From the NCBI GenBank assembly GCA_017550645.1, contig JAFZOI010000013.1, forward strand, positions 62,001 through 126,000: 64,000 nt of DNA, written 5' to 3'. Source of the DNA: Oscillospiraceae bacterium. GTDB lineage: Bacteria; Bacillota; Clostridia; Oscillospirales; Oscillospiraceae. Made by a program: the position numbers and the translations under genes. Shown here in pieces: positions 7,960-17,144 of this stretch (position 1 is its first letter; the number at the start of each line of letters is the position of its first letter). Under the pieces are notes generated by a model. The model was not told the origin of the DNA and did no database searches. It saw only the letters and a program-made list of their open reading frames with translations.

Positions 7960-8309
7960 GGGAGCTCACCTTTTATGGCGACTGGTATCCCGGCAACGAC
8001 GCGGACGACGGCCTCGGCTCTCTTGGCGAGCAGGACGCACAACCTTCCAGTCGCCTCGCGGAAGACTCTGTCCTCTCTGGAATTCGGTATAACGCCGCTT
8101 CCTACCTCGCAGCAGAGCACAAGCTCCCTGCGGCAGAGCGGCTCGATAAGGGCCTCATAGCCCTCCGGGTCTGCGCGCACTATCTCCTCGAGCCCGAAAA
8201 GCACGGGGGCCTCGGCCTCGATACTGTCGCTCATCTCGAATTCTTTATATCCGAGCGAGCGCGCGAAATCGCGCTTTCCCGCTCCGTATGCGCCTAAAAC
8301 GAGTATCAT
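7944..8309 (-). CDS. Short CobU-like P-loop protein
   Basis: 121 residues. A Walker A-like GAYGAGKR (residues 6-13) and a C-terminal block (CCEVGSGVIPNSREDR...VVRVVAGIPVAIKG) match adenosylcobinamide kinase CobU, but the middle is shortened and the RHR guanylylation segment of CobU is missing. It could be a kinase without guanylyltransferase activity, or a degenerate paralogue of the full cobU 27 bp upstream. Similar small proteins accompany cobU in other Clostridia, which argues for a real function. Confidence 0.7.
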   Translation of the reverse strand: MILVLGAYGAGKRDFARSLGYKEFEMSDSIEAEAPVLFGLEEIVRADPEGYEALIEPLCRRELVLCCEVGSGVIPNSREDRVFREATGRLCVLLAKRAEAVVRVVAGIPVAIKGELPCARC

Positions 8310-8336
8310 GCGATCACTCCCCTGTTTGTATCCGCG

Positions 8337-8861
8337 TCAGGCGGGAACATCTCCCTTGAGAAGAATAGGTATGCCCGCGACCATCTCGACGACGGCGTCG
8401 GCCATAGCGGACAGCCTTGCGTTTATATCGCCGAGCGCACGGACGTACTCCTGCGTGCTCCCCTCGTACTCTATCCCGTCGGAGCCGACGTCGTTCGTTA
8501 TCACAAAAAGCGTGTCGCACTGCGAGGCGACGTTTTTCACGCCTTCAACGACGCGCTCGCGCGGATCGGTCATATTGCCGTCGTCGTCGAACATCTCATT
8601 GGCTGTCAGATTGCAGATGCATTCGAGAAGGACCGTGCCTCTCTCCGGAAGAACGAGCGAACCGTAGTCTCTGTAGCGCTCGATAGTCTCGAAGCCCTTC
8701 CCCGCTCTGAGCTTGCGGTGCCGCTCCACACGGAGAGCTCCCTCTTCTCCATAGGGCTGCATTGCCGCAAGATAGAACCTTGGCATCGGCGAGCGAAGGC
8801 AAAGGTCCTCGGCATACGAGCTCTTTCCGCTGGCGGAGCCTCCCGTCAGAAGGATCAGCAT
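8337..8861 (-). CDS. cobU: Bifunctional adenosylcobinamide kinase / adenosylcobinamide-phosphate guanylyltransferase
   Basis: 174 residues, normal CobU length. Walker A GGSASGKS (residues 7-14), the ERHRKLR segment containing the His that carries GMP (His48), the NDVGSDG motif, and the C-terminal VEMVAGIPILLKG. It phosphorylates adenosylcobinamide and then forms AdoCbi-GDP for lower-ligand attachment. The ATG at 8861 overlaps the end of the Cys-rich gene by 7 bp; the open frame further upstream is not coding. Confidence 0.9.
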   Translation of the reverse strand: MLILLTGGSASGKSSYAEDLCLRSPMPRFYLAAMQPYGEEGALRVERHRKLRAGKGFETIERYRDYGSLVLPERGTVLLECICNLTANEMFDDDGNMTDPRERVVEGVKNVASQCDTLFVITNDVGSDGIEYEGSTQEYVRALGDINARLSAMADAVVEMVAGIPILLKGDVPA

Positions 8862-9154
8862 TTTTTCTCTCCGTCGCCGGCGGGCTTGCGCGAACGCGCA
8901 CGCGCGGCGCGCTTTTTGATGTCGCCGAAGCGGCTCTTTATGTACTCGGCGGACTCGGGCCTGTGCGGGACGGTGCAGTTGGTGCAGTCCTTGACGCCCT
9001 TTTCCGTGTATCTGAAATTGCCGCCGCACTTATCCCCGAGCATGTAGAGCGGGCAATAGCAGAAAAGGCAGTTGAAGCTGTCGGGATCGTCCGTCTTGTG
9101 GCACGGGAAGTATTTGCAGGCCTTGTTCGAGAAAAAAGAAGAACTGTTTTCCAT
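8855..9154 (-). CDS. Cysteine-rich small-domain protein of cobalamin operons
   Basis: 99 residues with eight Cys in the first 60 (residues 13, 18, 29, 32, 34, 43, 57 and 60), arranged like the 'cysteine-rich small domain' family often found among cobalamin genes. A Lys/Arg-rich tail follows. A metal-binding role (zinc, cobalt or iron-sulfur) is likely from the Cys pattern; no biochemical function is established. CAAGGGAG precedes the ATG, 21 bp after cbiC. Confidence 0.75.
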   Translation of the reverse strand: MENSSSFFSNKACKYFPCHKTDDPDSFNCLFCYCPLYMLGDKCGGNFRYTEKGVKDCTNCTVPHRPESAEYIKSRFGDIKKRAARARSRKPAGDGEKKC

Positions 9155-9175
9155 GTTATCCGCTCCCTTGAATGA

Positions 9176-9814
9176 TCACTCTCCGCGCTTTTCGTCGAGC
9201 ACGTATAAAAGCGCATTGACTATGCAGGCGGCGACGTTGCTCCCGCCCTTGCGTCCCCTCGCGACGATGCAGGGGACGTCTGTCTCCATGATGAGCTCCT
9301 TGGATACGACGACGTTCACGAAGCCGACCGGGACGCCGATAATGAGCTTCGGGCGGTATCCGCCGTCGATGAGCTCGCGGAGTCTTATAAGCGCAGTCGG
9401 GGCGTTGCCGATGGCGAATATGACGTTCTCGCCGAGCCTCGCCGCCTTGTCCATGCTCGTTCTCGCGCGCGTGCAGCCGAGCATTTTCGCCTCGGCGGCG
9501 ACGTCGGGGTCGGACATGAAGCAGCAGGCCTTCCCGCCGAAACGCTCGAGCGTTTTTTTGCTTATGCCGGCATAGCCCATCTGCGTATCCGTCACGACGG
9601 TCGCGCCGCCCCTTATGGCTTGCTTTGCGGCTTTTACTACGTCGGGTGAAAAGTAGAGAGAATCGGCATAAGAGAAGTCGGCCGTCGTATGTATGACGCG
9701 CTTGATTATCGGCTCCTGCTCGGGGTCGAGCACGCGGTCGCCGAGCTCGCGCGTGATGATGGCGAAGCTCTCCTTTTCTATGTCGGCGGGAGCTATGTTC
9801 TCTATCCGGTTCAC
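9176..9814 (-). CDS. cbiC: Cobalt-precorrin-8 methylmutase
   Basis: 212 residues. It moves the C11 methyl group to C12 to form cobyrinic acid. The catalytic His is in [11 protein letters not shown] (His42). [10 protein letters not shown] and [12 protein letters not shown] are family blocks. The start is GTG at 9814, overlapping the cbiP stop (GTGA) with GGAGG 8 bp upstream. An upstream TTG at 9829 would place that Shine-Dalgarno inside the gene and is rejected. Confidence 0.92.
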   Translation of the reverse strand: MNRIENIAPADIEKESFAIITRELGDRVLDPEQEPIIKRVIHTTADFSYADSLYFSPDVVKAAKQAIRGGATVVTDTQMGYAGISKKTLERFGGKACCFMSDPDVAAEAKMLGCTRARTSMDKAARLGENVIFAIGNAPTALIRLRELIDGGYRPKLIIGVPVGFVNVVVSKELIMETDVPCIVARGRKGGSNVAACIVNALLYVLDEKRGE

Positions 9815-11310
9815 AGGCCTTCCCTCCAAATGCGGTATACCGCTTCCATATCCATATGATCGCGTATGGCGTCAGCGAGCATGTCGTACTGTCTCTGCTT
9901 GTGCTCTGCGCCGTCGACACGGCCGAGCTCTGCGGGATCGACGCCTTTTTTCACGGCGAGCGCGCGGATAAGCGAGCCCGCTACCTCGTCGCCGTCAAGC
10001 ACGCCGTGAACGTAGCAGCCGCAGACGTTCCCGCTGCTGCAGCCGTCGCTGCGGGTCTTTCCGGATACGGCGTCCGTCAGCGAAAGGACCGGTGCGGAGC
10101 TCTCCGTTATGCCCATGTGTATCTCATAACCTTCGAACGGCTTGCCGGACAGTTCCGCAAAGACGCCCTCGAGGCGGCCGAAGCTGCCTTCGACGCGCGT
10201 GCGCGTTTTTTCCCCTGCAAACACAGTCGAAACGGGGAGAAGTCCGACGCCGCGCATCTCTCCCCCCTGCTCGACTCCCTGCGGATCGGAAAGATGCTCT
10301 CCGAGCATCTGATAGCCTCCGCAGATGCCGAACACGGCGCCGCCGTCATCGGCGAAATGCTTTATCCGGGCCTCGAGGCCGTTTTGACGCAGCCATGCGA
10401 GGTCGCCCATGGTGTTCTTGGTCCCGGGCAGTATTACGAGGTCGGGCGAGCCGAACTCGCGTGTCGAACCGACATAGCGCACGGATACGCCTTCTACCGC
10501 TTCCAGCGCACGGAAATCCGTGAAATTGGAAAGGCGAGGCAGGCGTATGACGGCGATGTCGATGAGCTTCGCTGCCTTGTTGGTAAGGCGCTCGGAGAGG
10601 CTGTCCTCGTCGTCTATGTCGAGCCGGACATACGGGACAACACCGACTACGGGAATATGTATCAGATCCTCAAGCATCTTGATGCCCGGCTCGAGAATGG
10701 TCTCGTCGCCGCGGAACTTATTGATGATAACGCCCTTGACCATGGCGCGCTCCTCTTCCGTCAGCAGCGCGATAGTCCCGTATAACTGGGCGAAGACGCC
10801 TCCCCTGTCGATATCTCCGACGAGGAGTACGGGCGACTTGGCCAGCTTCGCCATGTCCATATTGACGAAGCAGTCGTTGTCTTTGAGGTTTATCTCGGCG
10901 GGACTTCCCGCCCCTTCGATTATTATAGCATCATTTTGGGCGGAAAGCGAGTCAAATGCGCGCATGACGTCCGGGACGAGCTCATGCTTGACTTTATAAT
11001 AGTCCACGGCGGACATCTGGCCCCAGACCTCGCCGTTTACGATTATCTGCGAGCCCATGTCCGTCGTCGGCTTAAGAAGGACCGGGTTCATCAGCACGGA
11101 GGGCTCGACTCCCGCGGCCTCGGCCTGCACGACCTGCGCGCGGCCCATCTCGAGGCCCTCCTTCGTTATGAACGAATTGAGCGCCATGTTCTGTCCCTTA
11201 AAGGGCGCGACCTTGTACCCGTCCTGCTTGAAGACGCGGCAAAGGCCGGCCGCTATGAGGCTCTTGCCCGCGTTGGACATAGTGCCCTGGATCATCAATG
11301 CTTTGGCCAT
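9811..11310 (-). CDS. cbiP: Cobyric acid synthase (glutamine-dependent)
   Basis: 499 residues. It amidates side chains b, d, e and g of adenosylcobyrinic acid a,c-diamide. It has an N-terminal P-loop-like ATPase domain ([11 protein letters not shown]), then a class I glutamine amidotransferase domain with nucleophile Cys330 in [10 protein letters not shown] and His in [10 protein letters not shown]. Length and motifs are complete. It starts 3 bp after cbiA. Confidence 0.95.
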   Translation of the reverse strand: MAKALMIQGTMSNAGKSLIAAGLCRVFKQDGYKVAPFKGQNMALNSFITKEGLEMGRAQVVQAEAAGVEPSVLMNPVLLKPTTDMGSQIIVNGEVWGQMSAVDYYKVKHELVPDVMRAFDSLSAQNDAIIIEGAGSPAEINLKDNDCFVNMDMAKLAKSPVLLVGDIDRGGVFAQLYGTIALLTEEERAMVKGVIINKFRGDETILEPGIKMLEDLIHIPVVGVVPYVRLDIDDEDSLSERLTNKAAKLIDIAVIRLPRLSNFTDFRALEAVEGVSVRYVGSTREFGSPDLVILPGTKNTMGDLAWLRQNGLEARIKHFADDGGAVFGICGGYQMLGEHLSDPQGVEQGGEMRGVGLLPVSTVFAGEKTRTRVEGSFGRLEGVFAELSGKPFEGYEIHMGITESSAPVLSLTDAVSGKTRSDGCSSGNVCGCYVHGVLDGDEVAGSLIRALAVKKGVDPAELGRVDGAEHKQRQYDMLADAIRDHMDMEAVYRIWREGL

Positions 11311-11313
11311 GGC

Positions 11314-12666
11314 TTACTTCCTTTCCGCGCAGCGGCGCAGGAATCGAACTATGAGGTCCGGATCGGATTCATAGAAAAGATGCGGGAATCCCGCGACGAG
11401 GTTTCCCTCGGCGTGGATGCACTTCCAGCTCCTCGTCCCGGTCGGCTTGACGGCGAGGAGATCCTCTCCGCAGTCGCCGCTCTCGAAATAGTGAAATTCG
11501 TGGGCCTTGATCTTCTCGCCCTTGTTGAAAAGGCCGCCGTCCGTCAGCGCGGTGAGCTCGACATAGCCGAAGCGGCCGAGCTTACTTGTGCGCCACGCCT
11601 TCGCGTCTATGACGCCGCACATCGGGTGGAAAACGCCCTCCATGTCCTCAAGCTCGCGGTGGAGGTACATGAAGCCGCCGCACTCGGCGAGGCAGGGCAT
11701 GCCGCCCTTTATCGCGGCGGCGACGGACTCGCGCATGCAGGCGTTTTCCGCGAGCTCGCTGGCGTAGAGTTCGGGGTATCCGCCCGGAAGGACGATCCCC
11801 TGAACGCCTTCGGGCAGACTCTTGTCGCGTATCGGAGAAAACCAGACCAGCTCCGCGCCGAGGCTCTCGAACAGGCGCAGATTGTCCTTATAGTAAAAGC
11901 AGAAGGCCTCGTCCTTCGCCGCGGCTATGCGCGTCTTCGGAAGCTTCGGGAATTTCGGCTCGGGCGGAGCTTCAAGCGGACCTGCGCTTCGCGCGAGGGC
12001 GAGGATCGCGTCGATATCGACCGTCTCGGAGAGCTTCGCGGCTAGCGCGTGGAGCCTCTCGGAGAGGTCGGTTATCTCGTTCGGCGTGACAAGGCCGAGA
12101 TGGCGGCTCTCGACGACCATGCCGTCGTCCTTCGGAACGAAGCCGAGCGCGGCGACGCCGAGTTTCTCTATCTCGGGCTTCAGCTGGGAAAAGACGTTCT
12201 GCGTGGTGCGATTAAGTATGACGCCTTTGATGCGGCTGTCGGCGCGGAAGTTCAAAAAGCCCTCGAGCGTCGCGAGAGCCGAGAGGCTCTGTCCCCTCGC
12301 GTCGATGATGAGGACGACCGGCGCCTCGAGCGCCGCGGCGACCTTATACGTCGAGGCCTCGTCGGTAGCTACGCCGTTGCCGTCGTAATAGCCCATTACG
12401 CCCTCGACGACGGAGACGTCCGCGCCGGAGGCGTCTCTTATAAAGAGGCGGCGCATCGTCGCGGCGTCGGAGAAAAAGAGGTCGAGATTGCCGGAGCGGA
12501 CGCCTATTACGCGCTCCTGGAACATCGGGTCTATATAGTCCGGGCCGCATTTGAACGACGCCACATGCAGTCCGCGCTCCTTGAAAGCTTGCAGGAGCCC
12601 GCAGGTTATCATCGTCTTCCCGCTCCCGCTCGACGGCGCGGCGAAGACCACTCTCGCCTCAGACAT
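11314..12666 (-). CDS. cbiA: Cobyrinate a,c-diamide synthase
   Basis: 450 residues. Same two-domain plan as CbiP: ATPase domain with PSSGSGKT (residues 11-18) and glutaminase domain with nucleophile Cys329 in CLAECGGFMYL. It amidates side chains a and c of cobyrinic acid. It overlaps the preceding fusion gene by 8 bp. Confidence 0.94.
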   Translation of the reverse strand: MSEARVVFAAPSSGSGKTMITCGLLQAFKERGLHVASFKCGPDYIDPMFQERVIGVRSGNLDLFFSDAATMRRLFIRDASGADVSVVEGVMGYYDGNGVATDEASTYKVAAALEAPVVLIIDARGQSLSALATLEGFLNFRADSRIKGVILNRTTQNVFSQLKPEIEKLGVAALGFVPKDDGMVVESRHLGLVTPNEITDLSERLHALAAKLSETVDIDAILALARSAGPLEAPPEPKFPKLPKTRIAAAKDEAFCFYYKDNLRLFESLGAELVWFSPIRDKSLPEGVQGIVLPGGYPELYASELAENACMRESVAAAIKGGMPCLAECGGFMYLHRELEDMEGVFHPMCGVIDAKAWRTSKLGRFGYVELTALTDGGLFNKGEKIKAHEFHYFESGDCGEDLLAVKPTGTRSWKCIHAEGNLVAGFPHLFYESDPDLIVRFLRRCAERK

Positions 12667-14635
12667 CGGCGCGGCCTCCCTCGCAGGTAATGATCCAGAC
12701 GGGATTCATTGCCGTCATGAGGTGGTACCTCCCGGCTTTCCTGCCGCGCGCGGCGCTGACCTGCACTATGTCGCCGCCGTGCACGGGAAGCTTCTCGAGA
12801 GCGGTCATCGCCTCAGCGAAGGTCTCGGCCGTGACGGCGTTTATGACTATCCTCGCGGCGGGATTTTTGGAAATCGCGGCCTCCATGATGGAAAGAAGGT
12901 TGCCGCTCGAGCCGCCTATAAAGACGTGGGTCGGGGCCGGCAGGTCCGCCAGCGCGTCGGGCGCCTTGCCGCAGACGACGGTCACGTTCGTGACGGCGAG
13001 GCGGCGCTTATTGACCTCGATGAGCTCGCAGGCGTTTTCCTTCTGCTCGACGGCGTAGACCTCGCCGTCTACGGCGCACTCGGCCATCTCGAGCGAGACC
13101 GAGCCCGTCCCCGCTCCGACGTCCCAGCAGACGGCGCTTTTCGTCAGGGCGAGCTTCGCGAGCGTAACGGCGCGCACCTCCTGCTTGGACATGGGGACCT
13201 CCGTCCGCGCAAAATCCGCGTCGTCGCGCCCGTGCGTCACGGGGGCGTTCTCCGCGGCGGGGTTCTTGATGAGCATAACGGCGAGCGAGTCGAAATCGCG
13301 CCCCGCGAGCTCGGCGGCCGTTCCGGACGATATGCGTTCGTTATCGTAAGAAAGGTTTTCGCCTACGGTCACACGGACGTCTCCGAGGCCGTTTTCGCAA
13401 AGGGTCTCAATGACCTTCGGGGCCTTCTGGTCTCCGCCCGTGAGCATGATGAGCTTGGAGTTGGTCTTGACTTTCGCAACGTAGTTGCAGGCGCGGCCGT
13501 GGGCGCTCGCGAGGACGGCGTCGTCCCACGATTCGCCGGTGCGGCTGCAGAAATACTGTATCGACGATATGCCGGGCAGCACGGCCGGCGCATAGTCCGC
13601 AAGCGCGGGGAGCAGGTTTTTCGTCCCGCTGTAAAACCCGCTGTCGCCCGACATGGCGACGACGATGTTCCCGCAGGAGCTCTCGTCGATGATGGAGCGT
13701 ATCTCCGCAGGCATTATTGCGGCGCGCGAGGGCTTATGGAAGCGCGAAAGCGACTCTATGAGGCGCTTGGCCCCGATTATTAGGTCGGCTCCGGCGCAGG
13801 CGCGCTCAGCGTCGGCCGTCATGGAGCCGGGGCTTCCCGCTCCGACGCCGAGTATAGTAACGTTCTTTTCGGCGGCGAAGCCGAATCTGCGCGCGAGTAT
13901 GGAAAGACACTCGGATACGCTCACGCCATCCTCGGCGAGAGGTCTGCGGACTACGACGGGCGTCGCGCCGCGGGACTTCGCCGCGCGTATCTTCTCCGGG
14001 AAGCCGCCCGCCGTCCCCGTGTCTTTCGTGACGAGATATCGCGCACCCGTCATGTCGAGCATGGCGGCGTTTATCTCCTCGCTGAAGGGGCCCTGCATGG
14101 CGATAAGGTGCGAGCCGACGAAGCCGAGCTTGACGGCCTGCTCCATGGCCTCGGGAAGCGAAAGAATGCGCGCGTAAATGCGCTCTCTCGCGTTTATAAC
14201 TTCCGCGTAGCGCGGGAGTTCCTTGCTCCCGACCGTCAGGAAGATATTTCCCTCGGTCGAGTTGAGATAGGCTATCGCTTCGTCGGTATCGGCGACGAAA
14301 ACGCAGCCCTCGTCGTTTTCTCTCTCCTCCCCGCGCAGGACGCGCATATACTCCGTCCCCGTCTCGGCGCAGACTCTCTGCAGGGTCTGAGTGACGTGGT
14401 CGGCGTAGGGGTGGGTCGCGTCGATGACGAGGGACGCCCCCGTCTCGGCTATAAGCGAGGCTATCTGCGCGGCGTCCTTGCGCCCATGCATGACGCGGAC
14501 GTTGTCGGAGGCGTCAATGAGCGTCTCGCCGTACTCCGTCGCGACGCTGACGTGCACCGTGACGTCCTTGCCGCGGAGCGCCTCGGTGATGCGCCGTCCC
14601 TCCGTCGTCCCGGCGAACAGGATAACGTCATTCAT
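12659..14635 (-). CDS. cbiJET: CbiJ-CbiE-CbiT fusion: cobalt-precorrin-6 reductase, C5-methyltransferase and C15-methyltransferase/decarboxylase
   Basis: 658 residues in one frame. Residues 1 to about 252 are CbiJ/CobK (LFAGTTEGR start, IDATHPYADH). About 257-458 are the CbiE tetrapyrrole methylase domain (ILGVGAGSPGSMT, MSGDSGFYSG, LPGISSIQYF). About 470-650 are CbiT, with the SAM motif DVGAGTGSVS (505-514) and FIGGSSG. The enzyme would reduce, methylate at C5 and C15 and decarboxylate C12 in sequence. CbiE-CbiT fusions are common (CobL); the added reductase is less so. It overlaps the gene on each side by 8 bp. Confidence 0.93.
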   Translation of the reverse strand: MNDVILFAGTTEGRRITEALRGKDVTVHVSVATEYGETLIDASDNVRVMHGRKDAAQIASLIAETGASLVIDATHPYADHVTQTLQRVCAETGTEYMRVLRGEERENDEGCVFVADTDEAIAYLNSTEGNIFLTVGSKELPRYAEVINARERIYARILSLPEAMEQAVKLGFVGSHLIAMQGPFSEEINAAMLDMTGARYLVTKDTGTAGGFPEKIRAAKSRGATPVVVRRPLAEDGVSVSECLSILARRFGFAAEKNVTILGVGAGSPGSMTADAERACAGADLIIGAKRLIESLSRFHKPSRAAIMPAEIRSIIDESSCGNIVVAMSGDSGFYSGTKNLLPALADYAPAVLPGISSIQYFCSRTGESWDDAVLASAHGRACNYVAKVKTNSKLIMLTGGDQKAPKVIETLCENGLGDVRVTVGENLSYDNERISSGTAAELAGRDFDSLAVMLIKNPAAENAPVTHGRDDADFARTEVPMSKQEVRAVTLAKLALTKSAVCWDVGAGTGSVSLEMAECAVDGEVYAVEQKENACELIEVNKRRLAVTNVTVVCGKAPDALADLPAPTHVFIGGSSGNLLSIMEAAISKNPAARIVINAVTAETFAEAMTALEKLPVHGGDIVQVSAARGRKAGRYHLMTAMNPVWIITCEGGRADV

Positions 14636-15359
14636 GAGTATACCCTCTGGGGGTCACCATTTTGCCGTTTATGACGCGGGTCTGGGAATTTCCGATGAAG
14701 ACCGTCGAGAACATGTCGACCTTAGTGTCGCGCAGTTCCCCCAGCGTCAGCACAGTCCCGCTCTCGCCCTCGCGGCCTATTTTTTTTGCTATGCCGCAGA
14801 CCGTATCGGGAGAAGCGTGCTTGAGAACAATGTCGCAGGCCTTCTGAAGATAGTCGCTGCGCTTGTGGCTGGAGGGATTATAAAGGCAGATGACGAAATC
14901 AGCCTCGGCGGCGCGGTCGAGGCGCTTGGCTATCTTCTCCCACGGCGTCATGAGGTCGCTCAGGCTGATGACGGCGAAGTCATGCATCAGCGCCGCGCCG
15001 AGAAGGGCGGCTCCGCTCAGCATAGCGGATACGCCGGGGACGGTCTCTATCTCGACGCCGGGATATTTGACGGCCATCTCCTCGGCAAGACCGCTCATGC
15101 CGTAGACGCCCGCGTCGCCGCTGCACACGATGGCGACGGTCTTGCCGCCGGCGGCGATTTCCAGCGCCTGCGCGACGCGGTCGGTCTCCTTGCGCATGCC
15201 GGTCGTGAAGAACTCTTTGTCGGCGAAATGGTCCTTGACGAGATCGACGTACACGGTGTAGCCGACGATGACGTCGCTCGCGGCGAGAGCCTGCTGAGCG
15301 CGGACCGTCATGTTCTCATAGCTGCCGGGGCCTATCCCGACTACGTATAACTTACTCAA
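14628..15359 (-). CDS. cbiH: Cobalt-precorrin-3 C17-methyltransferase (ring contraction)
   Basis: 243 residues. A tetrapyrrole methylase with YVVGIGPGS near the N-terminus, CSGDAGVYGM, PGVSAMLSGAALLGA and LYNPSSHKR, the CbiH/CobJ signature. The start is taken as TTG at 15359, with AGGAGG 9 bp upstream and an 8-bp overlap with cbiG. In-frame ATGs at 15386 and 15377 would begin upstream of or at the Shine-Dalgarno. Confidence 0.9.
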   Translation of the reverse strand: MSKLYVVGIGPGSYENMTVRAQQALAASDVIVGYTVYVDLVKDHFADKEFFTTGMRKETDRVAQALEIAAGGKTVAIVCSGDAGVYGMSGLAEEMAVKYPGVEIETVPGVSAMLSGAALLGAALMHDFAVISLSDLMTPWEKIAKRLDRAAEADFVICLYNPSSHKRSDYLQKACDIVLKHASPDTVCGIAKKIGREGESGTVLTLGELRDTKVDMFSTVFIGNSQTRVINGKMVTPRGYTHE

Positions 15360-16383
15360 AATGAAGCGCCTCCTCATATTTTGCAAGAGCGAACGTCATG
15401 CCGTCCTCCGCTGTTTTCTTTTTGACAAGCTTTCCGCCCGAGGCGACGACCGCGGCGCGCTCGCACACGGAATCAACGCCCGTTTGGGACCTGACGAACT
15501 CGGATACGCTGAACTCGCCCGGCGCGCTCATGAGCTTCTCCGCCGTGTATGTCACGAACGGCGTCCCGAGCTCGTCCGCGAGGGCGATGAGCCCCGGCTC
15601 GTCCTTTTTGATGTCTATGCTGGCAACGCAGCGAAGCTCGCGCGGCGATACGCCGCACCCGGCGAGCTGCGCCGAAACGAAGGCTCTCAGCTCTTCGAGG
15701 CTCTTGCCTCGACGGCAGCCTACTCCCGCGGCGAAGCGCCTCGGGATAAGGCGAAGCGTTTTTTCAAAAGGCTCCGCGCCGTCTTTTGCGGAGACGTACA
15801 CGCCGATCTCCTGCGGCTCAGCCGTCAAGCCGGTCGGGAGATTGCCCTCCCACGGAATATCCGAGCGGAATGCGACCTTCTTTCCGCCGACGAGCGCCGC
15901 GGAGACCTCCTTGGCGAGCTTCATGTCCGTTATGAAAAGACCGTTTTTCTCCGCGAAAACGTCTACGGCAAAGAGGCCGTTTACGTCCGTAGCGGTCGTG
16001 ACGACCGGCGTACCGCCCGTTATGCGCGCTATCTCGACGGCAAGCTCGTTGGCGCCGCCTATGTGACCGGAGAGGACGGGGACGACGAAAAGCCCCTTCT
16101 CGTCCGTCACTACGACGGCGGGGTCGGTCGTCTTGTCCTTCACCCACGGGGCTATGGCGCGCACGGCTATGCCCGCCGCGCAGCAGAAAACGAGCGCGTC
16201 GGCGTCGGTAAAGGCCTCGCCCGCCCACTCGGAGCAGCTCACGGTCAGCGGCTCGTCGCCCTCGGAAAGGTACTTCGGCAGAGCGAAGCGCCTGCACTCG
16301 TGCCCCTCGGCGGCGAGCGCCGCGGCTATATCCCGGGCGGTATCGCGCCCTCTTTGGGAATAGGATATGAGCCTTATCTTCAT
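15352..16383 (-). CDS. cbiG: Cobalt-precorrin-5A hydrolase
   Basis: 343 residues. CbiG opens the delta-lactone and releases acetaldehyde in the anaerobic pathway. N-terminal and central domains show FCCAAGIAVRAIAPWVKDK and PVLSGHIGGANELA; the C-terminal domain has GVGCRRGKS. Its presence, with CbiD and CbiK and without CobG, shows the oxygen-independent route. The ATG overlaps the cbiF stop by 4 bp. Confidence 0.94.
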   Translation of the reverse strand: MKIRLISYSQRGRDTARDIAAALAAEGHECRRFALPKYLSEGDEPLTVSCSEWAGEAFTDADALVFCCAAGIAVRAIAPWVKDKTTDPAVVVTDEKGLFVVPVLSGHIGGANELAVEIARITGGTPVVTTATDVNGLFAVDVFAEKNGLFITDMKLAKEVSAALVGGKKVAFRSDIPWEGNLPTGLTAEPQEIGVYVSAKDGAEPFEKTLRLIPRRFAAGVGCRRGKSLEELRAFVSAQLAGCGVSPRELRCVASIDIKKDEPGLIALADELGTPFVTYTAEKLMSAPGEFSVSEFVRSQTGVDSVCERAAVVASGGKLVKKKTAEDGMTFALAKYEEALHFE

Positions 16384-17144
16384 TTCTCGGTCTTCGCCTG
16401 GCGGAACTCCGTCGTGAAGTTGGGATTATACAGGTCGGATCGCCTGTACCCGCTCTGGGAGACGGCGTCGCCGACGATGATGAGCGCGGTCTTGGTGACG
16501 TTGTTTGTCTTGGCGCACTCGGCGAGCGTTCCGACCGTGCAGATATAAGACCTCTCGTCGGGCCAGCTGGCCTTGTAGACTATGGCGGCGGGAGTGTCTT
16601 CCATATATCCGCCCGCGATGAGCTCGCGCGTCACGGCCTCGAGAAGGCCGGACGAGAGAAACAGCACCATCGTCGCGCCGTGAGCCGCGAAGGAGCGTAT
16701 GCTCTCGCGCTCGGGGACGGGCGTCCTTCCCGCCATGCGGGTTATGACGACGCTCTGGGAGATATCCGGGAGCGTATATTCCATCTTCAGAGCCGCGGCG
16801 GCGCCGCTGAAAGCGCTGACGCCCGGGCAATAATCGTACTCTATCCCCTTCTCGTCGAGCACGTCCATCTGCTCGCGTATCGCGCCGTAGAGACAGGGGT
16901 CGCCCGTATGCAGACGGACGGTCGTGAGGCCCTTCGCCTCGGCGTCGAACATGACTTCGAGGACTTCCTCGAGCGTCATCTTGGCGCTGTCGTAGACGAC
17001 GCAGCCGTCTTTCTTATAGGAGAGCAGCTCTGGATTGACGAGAGAGCCCGCGTAGATGATGACGTCGGCCTCCTCGAGGAGCTTCTTCCCTCGGACCGTG
17101 ATGAGATCGGCCGCTCCGCAGCCGGCTCCGACAAAATGTATCAT
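16380..17144 (-). CDS. cbiF: Cobalt-precorrin-4 C11-methyltransferase
   Basis: 254 residues. The N-terminus FVGAGCGAADLITVRG, LHTGDPCLYGAIREQ and YCPGVSAFSGAAAAL match CbiF/CobM. It transfers a methyl group from SAM to C11. It overlaps both neighbours by 4 bp (ATGA). Confidence 0.94.
   Translation of the reverse strand: MIHFVGAGCGAADLITVRGKKLLEEADVIIYAGSLVNPELLSYKKDGCVVYDSAKMTLEEVLEVMFDAEAKGLTTVRLHTGDPCLYGAIREQMDVLDEKGIEYDYCPGVSAFSGAAAALKMEYTLPDISQSVVITRMAGRTPVPERESIRSFAAHGATMVLFLSSGLLEAVTRELIAGGYMEDTPAAIVYKASWPDERSYICTVGTLAECAKTNNVTKTALIIVGDAVSQSGYRRSDLYNPNFTTEFRQAKTEK

Noticed and set aside
9176..9829. TTG at 9829 as the cbiC start
   Set aside because: The Shine-Dalgarno GGAGG would be inside the gene; the GTG at 9814 has proper spacing and overlaps the cbiP stop.
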